Counted from the first letter of the stretch, positions 29,501 to 35,402 are shown. The stretch is DNA of 64,000 nt from Burkholderia ubonensis (GCF_902833085.1 NZ_CADFEB010000002.1:558001-622000); one strand, 5' to 3'. Notes: a model not told the origin generated them from the sequence alone. A program made the numbers and translations.

Positions 29501-29959
29501 GGAACCTATAATGGATCAAGTAGCGCTCAATATTCTGGGGAGCTCTATCGCTATACGATGCCGGAATACGCCGAGGGAACGTGGAATCTCTACAAAGGGA
29601 ACATCGATGCTAACCATCGATATTCGCCACCGGGGGTTGGTGCAATTTACGCTGGAACCACCCCTCAGACGTCGCTGGCTGAAATCACTAGCTATGAGCC
29701 TCTGAAGGGGCAGGTGTTGGTGACCAAGAATTTCGTTATTAACAACGTTTTGGATTTGACGAATTCGGCAGCGCGGCAAGCGTTGGGAGTAACGGTCGAT
29801 CAGCTTACGCAGACCAGTCATGGTGGTGCTGCTTACGACACCACGCAAGCAATTAGCACATGGGCCAGGGAACAAGGTTACCAAGCAATTTTGGCTCCCT
29901 CTGCGCAATTGCCAGGTGGCGTCAACTTGATTTCATTTAAATCGTTGGGGAAACACTAA
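20567..29959 (+). CDS. bcpA: BcpA/CdiA-type TPS exoprotein with RES-domain toxin C terminus
   Basis: 3130-residue two-partner-secretion exoprotein of a CDI system, exported by BcpB and delivering its C terminus into neighbouring bacteria. Residues 1-25 form an ESPR extension and the signal ends about Ala72. The TPS (haemagglutination activity) domain follows, with NPNL and NPAGIV motifs. Then come long filamentous-haemagglutinin repeats and an Ala/Gly-rich pretoxin region. The Burkholderia boundary motif NNELYN is at 2772-2777, so the effector is about 353 residues. Its first part has hydrophobic Gly/Ala segments (about 2870-2930) that may guide membrane entry. From about 2990 the sequence fits a RES domain: Arg2995 in LYRYTMPEY, Tyr3028 in GAIYAG, Glu3039 in SLAEI, Ser3112 in APSAQLPGG. 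RES toxins degrade NAD+. The CT is lower in GC than the body. Confidence 0.93.
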   Translation: MNKNHYRLVFSRVHGMLVAVEETASSAGKASTGETRRTASHGGVHGATRFALRVAAFGALIAAGVMPMWAHAQIVGAGPNAPSVIQTPNGLPQVNINKPGGAGVSLNTYNQFDVQKNGAILNNSPTMVNTQQAGYINGNPNLSAGQAARIIVNQVNSTAASQIKGYVEVAGSRAEIVLANPAGIVVDGGGFINTSRAVLTTGVPQFGADGSLTGFNVNRGLVTVQGAGLDTSNVDQTDIIARAVQANAAIYAKNLNVIAGTNQVNHDTLAATPIAGDGPAPAVAIDVAQLGGMYANRVFLVGNSAGVGVANAGTIAAQAGDLTLQSDGRLVLTGKTTASGNLALSAAGGIQNGGTTYAQQSLSASTSADLANSGTLAAQQNTTVNAGSVNSTGTLGAGVNNDGAVGRSGDLTVTASGQLSATGQNVAGGNASLTGAGVNLAGSQTAANDNLSLNATAGDVNVSKATTSAQGAIQANASGTVINDHGSLSSGSGTTLTGGNLSNQGGKVSSQGPLTVNVVGQVANQSGELVSESTADVRGGAIANNQGTLQSAAGMTVAGASLDNTAGRITSLNGDGLSVTTSGQLTNAAGTTANGAQGGVIGGNGDVTVQGGNVANRGTITSNTNLRVSGQSVDNGSGALQAAQKVAVDAGVRLINNGGSIVGQTATVSATTLDNSAGAVHADQVSLNATDLVNHGGTITQTGTGPMAVNVSRTLDNSNGGTLQTNSTDLTLAPTALVNDGGTITHAGNGKLTLGGGTGSVSNVGGSIASNGRVVAQTGALNNASGSINAQNGLTATVAGMLNNASGKLLSNTDVSVFSGTLSNGGGQIGASTNAVIHTGSMTNQGGSIVAPNLSVIADSTLDNSGGKLEANQLALTGTNLVNHGGTITQYGSSAMDMNVSGTLDNSAAGVIQTNSTDLTLKPAELNNAGGTITHAGTGTLMIAPGNGASALNNAAGTIVTKGQAIVNAASWNNASGILAAQRGINATIAGDVNNAQGLLRSDASLSLKNGGALSNRGGHVQAGQSTAGDTSTLDIQSASIDNADGAIVDLGAGKMTVQGGSQIANSHAGGVSGMGAITGNGDVTVSAASISNTRGGQLSGASLHVQGNTLDNSGGTIGNVTNSNGDVNVTTTGAITNTNGQISSTHDLSVVAATLQGGGTYSATHDANVNLQGDYTTASDTQFNVGHDLAFTLPGTFTNNANLQSVNNLSVNAGNIVNVGALAAGGLLRTQSTNLTNTGALVGASASLNATNTISNLGPTALIGASDSNGTLEILAHNIENRDDTTATDSMATTAIFGMGKVVLAGGKDASGQYTNAALVNNVSALIQSGGDMELHADKVTSMRRVMKTSTSSIDPSLLAQFGIPISGRTGQVGVKDPDSIGGVYTEPPHGGQWNSSYQFTTYYADNATATTVTDVSPAAQIVSGGRIDASSVGTLQNYWSNIAAVGDIKMPAHYDADGWAASGQKLPGVSVSYSGQYHYNNYDNTEHDWQLPFGNAPFVTGRPGGYTQAAPASIKDYTLPGYFSTMSSNGTISGTGVSVNNTAGNASIPSLGLLPGQSVPGLTPTNLSGNASGAKSGASSVHGGPPAPVDPIIASATALNVLNNLTIPQGGLFKPTAAPNANYVIETNPAFTNQKNFISSDYFFGQLGVDLTHIPKRLGDGFYEQQLVRNEVTALTGKAVLGPYADLQTMYQSLMAAGADLSKSLDLPIGASLSADQVSKLTSNVIMMETRVVDGQSVLVPVVYLAKASQQNVNGPLISATNIDLQNAQSFTNSGTIKADNTLAIQGKQIDNAFGALQSGGLMSLKTENNIDLTSANVKAGSLQLDAGKDLILDTATKTNTRVSRDGATSVVTTLGPTAKLDVAGDASIVTGGNFQQNAGNLSVGGNLGMNVGGNWDLGAVQTGEHKIVQRANGVSNTDINKVTGSSVTVGGQSSIGVGGDLTAKGAQIDLGQGGTIAAKGNVTLGAASATSTVNSNSSGSDSHGSYAETLHTSDQALTGTTLKGGDTVTIASGKDLTISGSTVSLDRGNANLMASGDVNIGAATETHELNSHETHSHSNVVSGAKIASGIDQTATYSQGSTVSADGVNIISNRDINVTGSNVVGTNDVTLQAKRDVNIKTSQDTTQSSSYYEKKESGLLTNGGLSVTVGSRSTAQQDQASSVTNHGSVIGSSQGNVTIQAGKDATITGSTIVAGQDVGIAAQNVTVNAAYDTYKDAQSQQFSQSGLSVGLGGGLVGLGQSMASAVRQGQQSGDTRLAAVQAVAAAEQAYQNRGGIKDAANALSNGNVSEAAKGVQVQLSIGSSHSSSNATTSISEAKGSSIIGNGNVSITATGTPDANGNAQAGTGNIAMTGASVLGKNVALDANNAIMLQSAQSTEQSTSSNSSTGWNAGVAIGVGKNTGISVFANGSNAHGQGNGDSVTQTNTTVAAGNTLTMTSGGDTTLSGARVSGDKVKVDVGGDLTMTSLQDTSNYSSNQHNTGVSGSFTFGYGGGVDASIGHTSIDANYASVNQQTGIVAGKEGFDVNVAGHTQLNGAQIASAAPTDSNTLTTGSLGFTDIQNKMSYSGSSEGFSTSGGPSFAQTGDSASGVTHAAVSPAKIVVKSDERNGTDSTSGLSRDTANANQTVENTFNLQKVQNNMAFAQAFGKVATFAVAEAATQLENSSPQMKALFGEGGAGRDALHAAVAAIGAALSGGNIGGAVAGSLAGDVLQSLAQPIIDQTVSQLPLSAQAAARNALNEIVATAGGAAGGALAGGGSSGALAGAGSAGNNELYNRQLHRSEADKLKQLQKGQSPEQQYRLAAAECALVHCADNIPDNDPNKAALQKIQNDGAQYTYEQNILKKAGAFDGYGDLDRLFDTYDRNQVSNRLVGAVQGVGSVAVAAGAVTGGCASVAGCALGAAVAVGAVDFAKSGFTQMISGNLTPTYGEQALQSLGMSPTGAALVYGALNLGGAAAQVVVTGRAVDAAAAANAWARGTYNGSSSAQYSGELYRYTMPEYAEGTWNLYKGNIDANHRYSPPGVGAIYAGTTPQTSLAEITSYEPLKGQVLVTKNFVINNVLDLTNSAARQALGVTVDQLTQTSHGGAAYDTTQAISTWAREQGYQAILAPSAQLPGGVNLISFKSLGKH

Positions 29960-29960
29960 T

Positions 29961-30260
29961 ATGGAAGATATTCCAGAAGGATGGGGGAAATTCGTGGATG
30001 CGCTCCGCCCGTCATGGGAGGAAAACGATCTTACTAAAGAATTATCTAATCTGGTGCGCGATCCTGAAATTGCAGTCGCCATTTGGGGTTGTTTGAAAGA
30101 GGGGGCCATCACGTGGTTGGACTACAAAGCTCCAATATTGAAGAAGAGAAAGCCGATTGATCTTCTGAAGACCGAAAAAGGAAGAGGCGAAATTCGGTGG
30201 ATGCTGATTTCAAATCCATGGTGGTCGGGGATGGGAGAGCGAAGCAAGAAGAGTGAATGA
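29961..30260 (+). CDS. bcpI: BcpI immunity protein, MbcA/ParS toxin-binding-domain-like
   Basis: 99-residue acidic-to-basic small protein starting 1 bp after the bcpA stop, exactly where the cognate immunity gene sits in bcpAIOB loci. Residues 50-75, with TWLDYKAPILKKRKPIDLL then KTEKG, resemble the C-terminal domain of Xre/MbcA/ParS antitoxins (DUF2384: WL, P.LggrkPldLL.t.eG). In RES-Xre modules that domain plugs the RES active site. The DNA-binding Xre helix-turn-helix is missing, so this looks like a stripped-down immunity version. The match is by eye; the role as immunity is well supported by position, the family call less so. Confidence 0.78.
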   Translation: MEDIPEGWGKFVDALRPSWEENDLTKELSNLVRDPEIAVAIWGCLKEGAITWLDYKAPILKKRKPIDLLKTEKGRGEIRWMLISNPWWSGMGERSKKSE

Positions 30261-30328
30261 GCGTCTCGATTTTCAGAAAATTACAAACCGCGCAATGAGG
30301 TGCAGGTGGAACCAGAGGGCGAATCACA

Positions 30329-30550
30329 ATGAGATTTAGGTCAGTGTTGACGGTCCAGTCATTAGCAATATTGGCGCTTCTCGCGGCTTGTGAGTCGGTG
30401 CCACCAGACGCACCTCCGCGTCCTCCACCAAAGCCTGAAATGGAACCAGTGTTGCCCTCTTGGTTGAGCACGATCTGGGTTATGGGCTTTTGGAAATGGA
30501 GCGGCACCGAATGGGTTTGGATTCCGGGACACCTTACACCCAAGCCATAA
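30329..30550 (+). CDS. bcpO: BcpO small lipoprotein (copy 1)
   Basis: 73-residue lipoprotein with lipobox LLAAC (Cys21). The mature part, VPPDAPPRPPPKPEMEP and later WVMGFWKWSGTEWVWIPGHL, is Pro- then Trp-rich. BcpO is a feature of Burkholderia-type CDI loci, located between bcpI and bcpB; its exact role is not settled. A second copy at 32084 is nearly identical over the mature part, showing duplication of the O-B segment. Confidence 0.82.
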   Translation: MRFRSVLTVQSLAILALLAACESVPPDAPPRPPPKPEMEPVLPSWLSTIWVMGFWKWSGTEWVWIPGHLTPKP

Positions 30551-30574
30551 GATCGAACTAACAACACCACATCT

Positions 30575-31243
30575 ATGACAATCCGCACCCCGGCCGTTCT
30601 GCTGTCGGCCGCATGGCTGATACCAATGGCAGTGTCGGCGCAAGAAGCCCCCCGTCTCATCATTCCGGGCAACGACCAGCAAACCCGACAGCAGGAAGAG
30701 GCACGAGAGCGGGAACGGGCAGTCTCCGCGCTCGGGGTGTGATCGGAAGTGGTGCGAAGTGCTGAGTATCCAACGCTGCCTTCCGAAATGCCCTGCTTTC
30801 GGATCGAGCGTTTCGTGCTCGAAGTACCCGATGCGCTGCCCGCTTCCCTGAAATCGCAAGGCGCACCGGCATTACCGATGGATCGCTTCGCATTCGCGCG
30901 TGAATGGCTTGGGCACTACGCGGGGTCGTGTGTTGGCAAGCAAGGCCTCGACGTGCTCGTCAAGGGACTGACGCAAGCGATTCTGGCGCGTGGCTACGTT
31001 ACAACGCGTGTGCTTTTGCCCGAGAAAGATCTAGCGAGCGGTACGCTCAAACTGTCGCTGATTCCGGGCGTGATTCGTCGTGTGCGCTTCGCTGATGAGA
31101 AGTTGCGCGGCACGTGGAAAACCGCATTTCCAACCGGTGGCGGCGAACTCTTGAACCTGCGCGACCTTGAGCAAGGTCTTGAGCAAATGAAATGCGTGAC
31201 TAGTAAAATGGTGATTGTCAAAATCTCAAGGGATTCGAAATGA
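30575..31243 (+). pseudogene. bcpB remnant (5' part, nonsense and truncation)
   Basis: Reads as the N-terminal third of the TpsB transporter BcpB: signal peptide MTIRTPAVLLSAAWLIPM, an in-frame TGA at 30740, then the POTRA region (CFRIERFVLEVPDALP, GQLDVLVKG-like block, GVIRRVRFADEKLRGTWKT) nearly identical in DNA to the intact bcpB from about 32700. Homology stops abruptly at about 31205, after LEQGLEQMK. The last codons (MVIVKISRDSK, stop at 31243) are not BcpB and overlap the next gene by ATGA. The whole beta-barrel is lost, so it cannot secrete anything. Confidence 0.85.
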
Positions 31244-32052
31244 TAAGTAGAGTCGAAATAGACGAGCTTGCCAATTTTGTAAATCGCGAGAAGGAGAGAA
31301 TTCCGGATTTTTTGAATACGATATTGTATCGAAGGACTAAGGTTCGTCTTGGTGCGGTTTACGAGGGGCTGGCTAGTCGTGCAAGAGCGCAGGCAGTATA
31401 CGAATACTTTGGAAAAGAAAATATCGCGGCTAGCAAACAGAATTTCTATCTTTCATCAAAGTTGTCCATAGAGAGCTGTGGTTTGGATGGTGGTGCTAGC
31501 TTCGCCACAGGGCTTGAGATGCTCTGTGCAATCTTGTCTGATAACGAAAGTGTTATCGAGGCGGCGGCGCGGGTGGAAACATCAGCGCTGTTGAATGGAA
31601 GAAATGATCCAAAATCGGCGGCAGCGTTCCAATACAGATTCCAGCTCGCGATCTTGGGCAAGGATCAGGAGTTGGAGGCGCTTATCGAGGAAGTGAGGAG
31701 GAAAGGAACCAAGGCTGATCGACAGGCTATTTCAAACGGCGAATATTTTTTCTCATTGCTTCTATCGCGCGACGCTGCTGGGCTAAGGGCGTTGATCGAA
31801 AAGCGGCACGCAAACATCAAAAGCGTTTGGCCTGATTTAGAGGACTTCATCTCATACCTTGGGACGCTTGAGACAAAGATCTGCTGGCGTCGTGGCATCC
31901 CAATTGAAGTCGATCATCCGCTGGTGCCGATGGGGCTGATGCCGGTCAAGCCTCTTGATCACTACGATGACGTCTACGACTTTCTGAAGCCGGGGTGGGT
32001 GCCCCCTCAGCAAGGACTGATCGGTCGCGTTTCCCGTTGGTTTAAGCCGTGA
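31240..32052 (+). CDS. orphan immunity protein, Imm49-like
   Basis: 270-residue soluble, helical protein, GC well below the chromosome average. The C-terminal IPIEVDHPLVPMGLMPVKPL then YDDVYDFLKP, and the middle AFQYRFQLAILGKDQELEALI with ISNGEYFFSLLLSRD, resemble the Imm49 family of polymorphic-toxin immunity proteins. The ATG overlaps the stop of a short reading frame that ends the bcpB remnant. No matching toxin is present: the only BcpA effector has its own BcpI. It therefore looks like an orphan immunity gene, kept to protect against kin that still carry the old toxin. The Imm49 assignment is by eye. Confidence 0.72.
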   Translation: MISRVEIDELANFVNREKERIPDFLNTILYRRTKVRLGAVYEGLASRARAQAVYEYFGKENIAASKQNFYLSSKLSIESCGLDGGASFATGLEMLCAILSDNESVIEAAARVETSALLNGRNDPKSAAAFQYRFQLAILGKDQELEALIEEVRRKGTKADRQAISNGEYFFSLLLSRDAAGLRALIEKRHANIKSVWPDLEDFISYLGTLETKICWRRGIPIEVDHPLVPMGLMPVKPLDHYDDVYDFLKPGWVPPQQGLIGRVSRWFKP

Positions 32053-32083
32053 TCTCTGATTGCGTCGAGCCGACATCGAGGGA

Positions 32084-32308
32084 ATGATGAAAAGAGCCAA
32101 ATGGCCAGTGGTCTTGGCGTTAGTCATGTCAGTGTTTCTCACTGCGTGCGAGACCGTGCCGCCGGATGCCCCGCCACGCCCCCCGCCGAAGGCCGAGATG
32201 GAGCCCGTGCTGCCGTCTTGGTCAAGTGTAATTTGGGTCATGGGCTATTGGAAATGGGGCGGTTCGGAGTGGGTTTGGGTGCCGGGCCATCTGGCGCCGA
32301 AGCCATAA
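32084..32308 (+). CDS. bcpO: BcpO small lipoprotein (copy 2)
   Basis: 74-residue lipoprotein: MMKRAKWPVVLALVMSVFLTAC ends in lipobox LTAC. The mature part VPPDAPPRPPPKAEMEPVLP and WVMGYWKWGGSEWVWVPGHL matches copy 1 at 30329 almost residue for residue, while the signal peptides differ. It lies between the orphan immunity gene and bcpB, the canonical I-O-B order. ATG 32087 is an equally good start one codon later. Confidence 0.82.
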   Translation: MMKRAKWPVVLALVMSVFLTACETVPPDAPPRPPPKAEMEPVLPSWSSVIWVMGYWKWGGSEWVWVPGHLAPKP

Positions 32309-32331
32309 ATAAAAATTAACGTAATCACAGC

Positions 32332-34092
32332 ATGATTAACCGCACGTTCGTTGTACTGCTGTCAGCCGCATGGCTTGTGCCAATCACCGCGTCTGCTCAA
32401 CAAGCCCCTACGCCCGTTGATCGTGCAGTTGCTGCACGTGCGAATGCGGAACAGGATCGCCAGGCTCAGCAGCAGCGAGAGGCGCAGCAGCGAGAGGCTG
32501 TCGTGCAAGCTCCGTCCGTGCGATCGGAGATCCCGCACGTCGGCGCCTATCCGGCGCTGCCTACGGAAACGCCCTGTTTCCGCATCGGTCGATTTGTGCT
32601 TGATGTACCGAGCTCGTTGCCCGACGCTGTGAAGGTCCAAGCCGCGTCGGAGCTGCCCATGGATCGTTTCGCGTTCGCACGGGAGTGGCTTGAACACTAC
32701 GCGGGTTCGTGCGTCGGCAAGCAAGGCCTCGACGTGCTCGTCAAGGGACTGACGCAAGCGATTCTGGCGCGTGGCTACGTTACGACGCGTGTGCTTTTGC
32801 CCGAGCAAGATCTATCGAGCGGTACGCTCAAACTGTCGCTGATTCCGGGCGTGATTCGTCATGTGCGCTTCGCTGATGAGAAGTTGCGCGGCACCTGGAA
32901 AACCGCGTTCCCGACGCGCAACGGTGAGCTGCTGAACCTGCGCGACCTTGAACAAGGTCTTGAGCAAATGAAACGCGTGACGAGTCAGGACGTCTCGATG
33001 CAACTCGTTCCGGGCGATCTCCCCGGCGAAAGCGATGTGGTGCTCGATGTAAAACGTGGCAAGCCGTGGACCGTTGTCGCGTCCGTCGACAACTCAGGCA
33101 CGCGTGCGACCGGCAAGCTGCAAGGCAACCTGTCGTTCGGTATCGATAACCCGCTGGGTCTGAACGACGTCTTCAATGTTGGCGTCAGCCAGGATCTCGA
33201 ATTCGGAGACAAGCGCCTCGGCTCGCACGGCTGGAACGGCTTCTATTCGATCCCGTGGGGCTACTGGACGGCCACGCTGTCCGCATACACGAACACGTAC
33301 TACCAGCAGATCGCCGGCGTGAACCAGACATTCGTCGCGAGCGGCAATTCCAAGATGGTTGATTTCAAGCTGGCCCGCGTGCTGTCGCGTAGTCAGAATG
33401 ATGTGTTCGGTGCGTACGTTCGCCTGTCGCGTCGTTTCGGACAAAGCTTTATCGAAGACACCGAGATCTCGCAGCAGCGCCGCAATAACACGATGATCGA
33501 ACTCGGCCTGACCGATCGCCACTACTTCGGCGGCGCGCAGTTCGACGGCTCACTTGCATATCGTCAAGGCGTCGGTGGATTGGGCGCTCAGGACGATACG
33601 TTGGCGGCGGGTAGTGAGCCGACCTATCGCTTCAAGATGGCGGTGTTCGACGCGAACCTGTCGGTGCCGTTCGCGATCGGCAAGCAGCCATTCCGCTATG
33701 TCGGCACATTCCACGGGCAGTACACCGGGAACACGCTGTACTACATCGACGACTTGACGATTGGCAGTCGCTATACAGTGCGTGGTTTCGATGGCGAAAC
33801 GATGCTCGCCGCGGCGCGCGGCTTCTACTGGCGCAATGAACTGCAGGCGCCGATCGGGCAGACGGGGCAGGCAGTTTATGCGGGACTCGACTATGGTCGC
33901 GTATGGGGCCCGCAGCCTGTCGTCCTTGTCGGGACGCAGTTGGTCGGCGCCGTGATCGGCATAAAGGGCAGCGTGGGCACGCGATTCGGAGCCTATGCGT
34001 ACGATGTCTTCGCGGGTACGCCTGTCTACAAGCCGTCGGGTTTTCCGACCGCGCGTGTGGCGCTCGGTTTTCAGGTGACTGCTCAGTTCTGA
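32332..34092 (+). CDS. bcpB: BcpB/CdiB TpsB outer-membrane transporter
   Basis: 586-residue outer-membrane transporter (Omp85/TpsB family) that recognises the TPS domain of BcpA and threads it across the outer membrane. Signal peptide to about residue 23, then a Gln/Arg-rich stretch, POTRA domains (TPCFRIGRFVLDV; QGLDVLVKGLTQAILARGYVTTRV; GVIRHVRFADEKL) and a 16-strand barrel with the VRGF lid motif in RYTVRGFDGE. It ends in VTAQF with a terminal Phe, the barrel-assembly signal. It is the only intact copy and must serve the distant bcpA. Confidence 0.92.
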   Translation: MINRTFVVLLSAAWLVPITASAQQAPTPVDRAVAARANAEQDRQAQQQREAQQREAVVQAPSVRSEIPHVGAYPALPTETPCFRIGRFVLDVPSSLPDAVKVQAASELPMDRFAFAREWLEHYAGSCVGKQGLDVLVKGLTQAILARGYVTTRVLLPEQDLSSGTLKLSLIPGVIRHVRFADEKLRGTWKTAFPTRNGELLNLRDLEQGLEQMKRVTSQDVSMQLVPGDLPGESDVVLDVKRGKPWTVVASVDNSGTRATGKLQGNLSFGIDNPLGLNDVFNVGVSQDLEFGDKRLGSHGWNGFYSIPWGYWTATLSAYTNTYYQQIAGVNQTFVASGNSKMVDFKLARVLSRSQNDVFGAYVRLSRRFGQSFIEDTEISQQRRNNTMIELGLTDRHYFGGAQFDGSLAYRQGVGGLGAQDDTLAAGSEPTYRFKMAVFDANLSVPFAIGKQPFRYVGTFHGQYTGNTLYYIDDLTIGSRYTVRGFDGETMLAAARGFYWRNELQAPIGQTGQAVYAGLDYGRVWGPQPVVLVGTQLVGAVIGIKGSVGTRFGAYAYDVFAGTPVYKPSGFPTARVALGFQVTAQF

Positions 34093-34097
34093 AGGCA

Positions 34098-34272
34098 ATG
34101 AGCCAAGGCACTTCTCCGACACGTACACGTCGCAAGCCCGATGTTGCATATGCCCGTCTGGTCGAGGTTGCCGCCGAACGGGGACTTACGCTTCTGACGC
34201 TCGAATGGCGCGGGCTGAAGTCCTACTATGAATTCCGCTGCGAATCGGGCCATGACTTCACTCGCGTAGGCA
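34098..34272 (+). pseudogene. 5' fragment of a zinc-ribbon-like gene cut by an IS element
   Basis: Begins MSQGTSPTRTRRKPDVAYARL 5 bp after bcpB and is open until the left end of the IS at 34273, where the frame runs into IS sequence and stops. The visible ~58 residues end in YEFRCESGHDFTR, one half of a treble-clef/zinc-ribbon-like motif. The rest of the gene is not on the other side of the IS, which carries an H-NS remnant instead. Original function unknown. Confidence 0.6.
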
Positions 34273-34288
34273 TGACCCTGACCCAGAA

Positions 34289-34882
34289 TTAGTCCCGGTC
34301 AACGCCATGTTCATACGCCCACCGGTCCATTGCCTTCGAGATGAATTCGCTACCATTGTCGACCTTGATCGTGGCAGGGTGTCCGCGCATAGCGGTGATA
34401 CGCGTCAGCGCTTCGACCACATGCTCTCCCTTCAGACTTTGTCCGACCTCGATGGCTAGACATTCCCGTGTGTAGTTGTCGACGACGGTCAGAGTCCGAA
34501 GGCGTCGTCCATCGAACAGTGCATCTGCAACGAAATCGATGCTCCAGATTTCGTTGATCGCGGTCACGATGTGCTTAGGCTGTCGCAGCCGAGCCGATTT
34601 GTTACGTCGTGGTCGCTTATGCCGCAGTGAGAGGCCCTCCGCACGATACAGCCTGTAGACACGCTTGCAATTATCTCGCCAGCCTTCCCGTCGCAGGACC
34701 ACGTGAACGCGTCGATACCCGTAGTGCACGCGCGTGGTGGTGATCTCCTTGATACGCATGAGCAGCGCCGACGAATCGCGCGCGACTGACTGATACCGAT
34801 ACAGCGAACGAGACATGCCAAACAACGCGCAAGTCTTCGTCAGGCTGGTTCGATAGCGATCACGCAATTCATCGATCAACAT
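34289..34882 (-). pseudogene. IS3-family transposase OrfB, C-terminally truncated
   Basis: 197 residues remain of a normally ~280-residue integrase-fold transposase. The HTH_21 linker region (HYGYRRVHVVLRREGW) and rve domain start (EIWSIDFVADALFDGRRLRTL) are present with the first two catalytic Asp (SIDFVAD, KVDNGSEF). The third catalytic residue, Glu about 35 residues later, is lost: the frame ends at VDRD just 16 bp from the IS tip. It is normally expressed by -1 frameshifting from orfA. In orfA the run AAAAAAG (34906-34912, minus strand) directly before the stop would place the ribosome in the orfB frame (KKALKPSRRR). Confidence 0.82.
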
Positions 34883-34899
34883 GCGCCGACGGGAAGGCT

Positions 34900-35166
34900 T
34901 CAGAGCTTTTTTGCGAGTACGTCCTGCAGCATGGCCTTGTCCAGGCTCAGGTCCGCCACGAGCCGCTTCAGCTTCGCGTTTTCCTCTTCGAGCTGGCGCA
35001 ATCGGCGCAACTCAGAAGGCCCCAACCCTCCGAATTTCTTCCTCCAGTTGTAGAAAGTCGCCTCGCTAATTCCGAGCTTGCGGCAGATCTCTTCGACCTT
35101 CGTCCCAAGCTCGGCTTGCTTCAGTGCAAATGCGATCTGCTCTTCCGTAAACTTGCTCGTCTTCAT
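34900..35166 (-). CDS. IS3-family transposase OrfA (HTH)
   Basis: 88-residue DNA-binding protein: MKTSKFTEEQIAFALKQAEL then the helix-turn-helix EEICRKLGISEATFYNWRKKFGGL and a leucine-zipper helix (LEEENAKLKRLVADL) for dimerisation, typical of the HTH_Tnp_1 orfA of IS407/IS51-like elements. ATG 35166 is chosen over an upstream start. Intact itself, but the partner OrfB is truncated. Confidence 0.88.
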   Translation of the reverse strand: MKTSKFTEEQIAFALKQAELGTKVEEICRKLGISEATFYNWRKKFGGLGPSELRRLRQLEEENAKLKRLVADLSLDKAMLQDVLAKKL

Positions 35167-35247
35167 GGCATGGCCTTCGTGTCCGCTTGGACACATCATG
35201 CCGAATTTCTCTACTTTTGAACCGGACTATTTCTTGGGTCAGGGTCA

Positions 35248-35357
35248 CGAAATATCGAGACCCTGCGTCCGGCGCTGTCTGGAGTGGGCGTGGACGGACA
35301 CCTCATTGGATTGCCGGACAAGATCGGGAGAAGTTTTTGATCCACACGTTGGCATAG
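35248..35357 (+). pseudogene. C-terminal remnant of an H-NS family gene
   Basis: Directly right of the IS, one frame from 35250 reads KYRDPASGAVWSGRGRTPHW then IAGQDREKFLIHTLA and stops at 35357. This is the DNA-binding C-terminal domain of Burkholderia H-NS proteins and closely resembles the intact H-NS at 39356 (KYRDPASGALWSGRGKEPRW). The N-terminal oligomerisation part is absent, removed with the IS junction, so it is a dead fragment. Confidence 0.8.
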
Positions 35358-35402
35358 AGAAATACAGGCTTCGGTGCGTTCGAACCGTTTGACCGTCGGT
35401 AG

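Larger units (their letters stand above)
34273..35247 (-). mobile_element. IS3-family element, internally deleted
   Basis: 975 bp bounded by imperfect inverted repeats that both start TGACCCTGACCCA and share a TAGTCC-GGT block. It contains orfA and a shortened orfB on the minus strand. The right-hand third of orfB, with the last catalytic Glu, is missing although the terminal repeat is kept, so it is a deletion derivative that cannot transpose alone. The flanking bases (GGCA left, CGAA right) are not a target duplication. Confidence 0.82.

Noticed and set aside
30749-31243. A separate 164-aa gene
   Set aside because: It is the continuation of the bcpB remnant after an in-frame stop and lacks signal peptide and barrel.
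17248-35400. Attachment-site repeat of the tRNA-Arg 3' end
   Set aside because: The 3' end of tRNA-Arg was not found again by eye at the far end, and no integrase gene was seen, so no att site is claimed.
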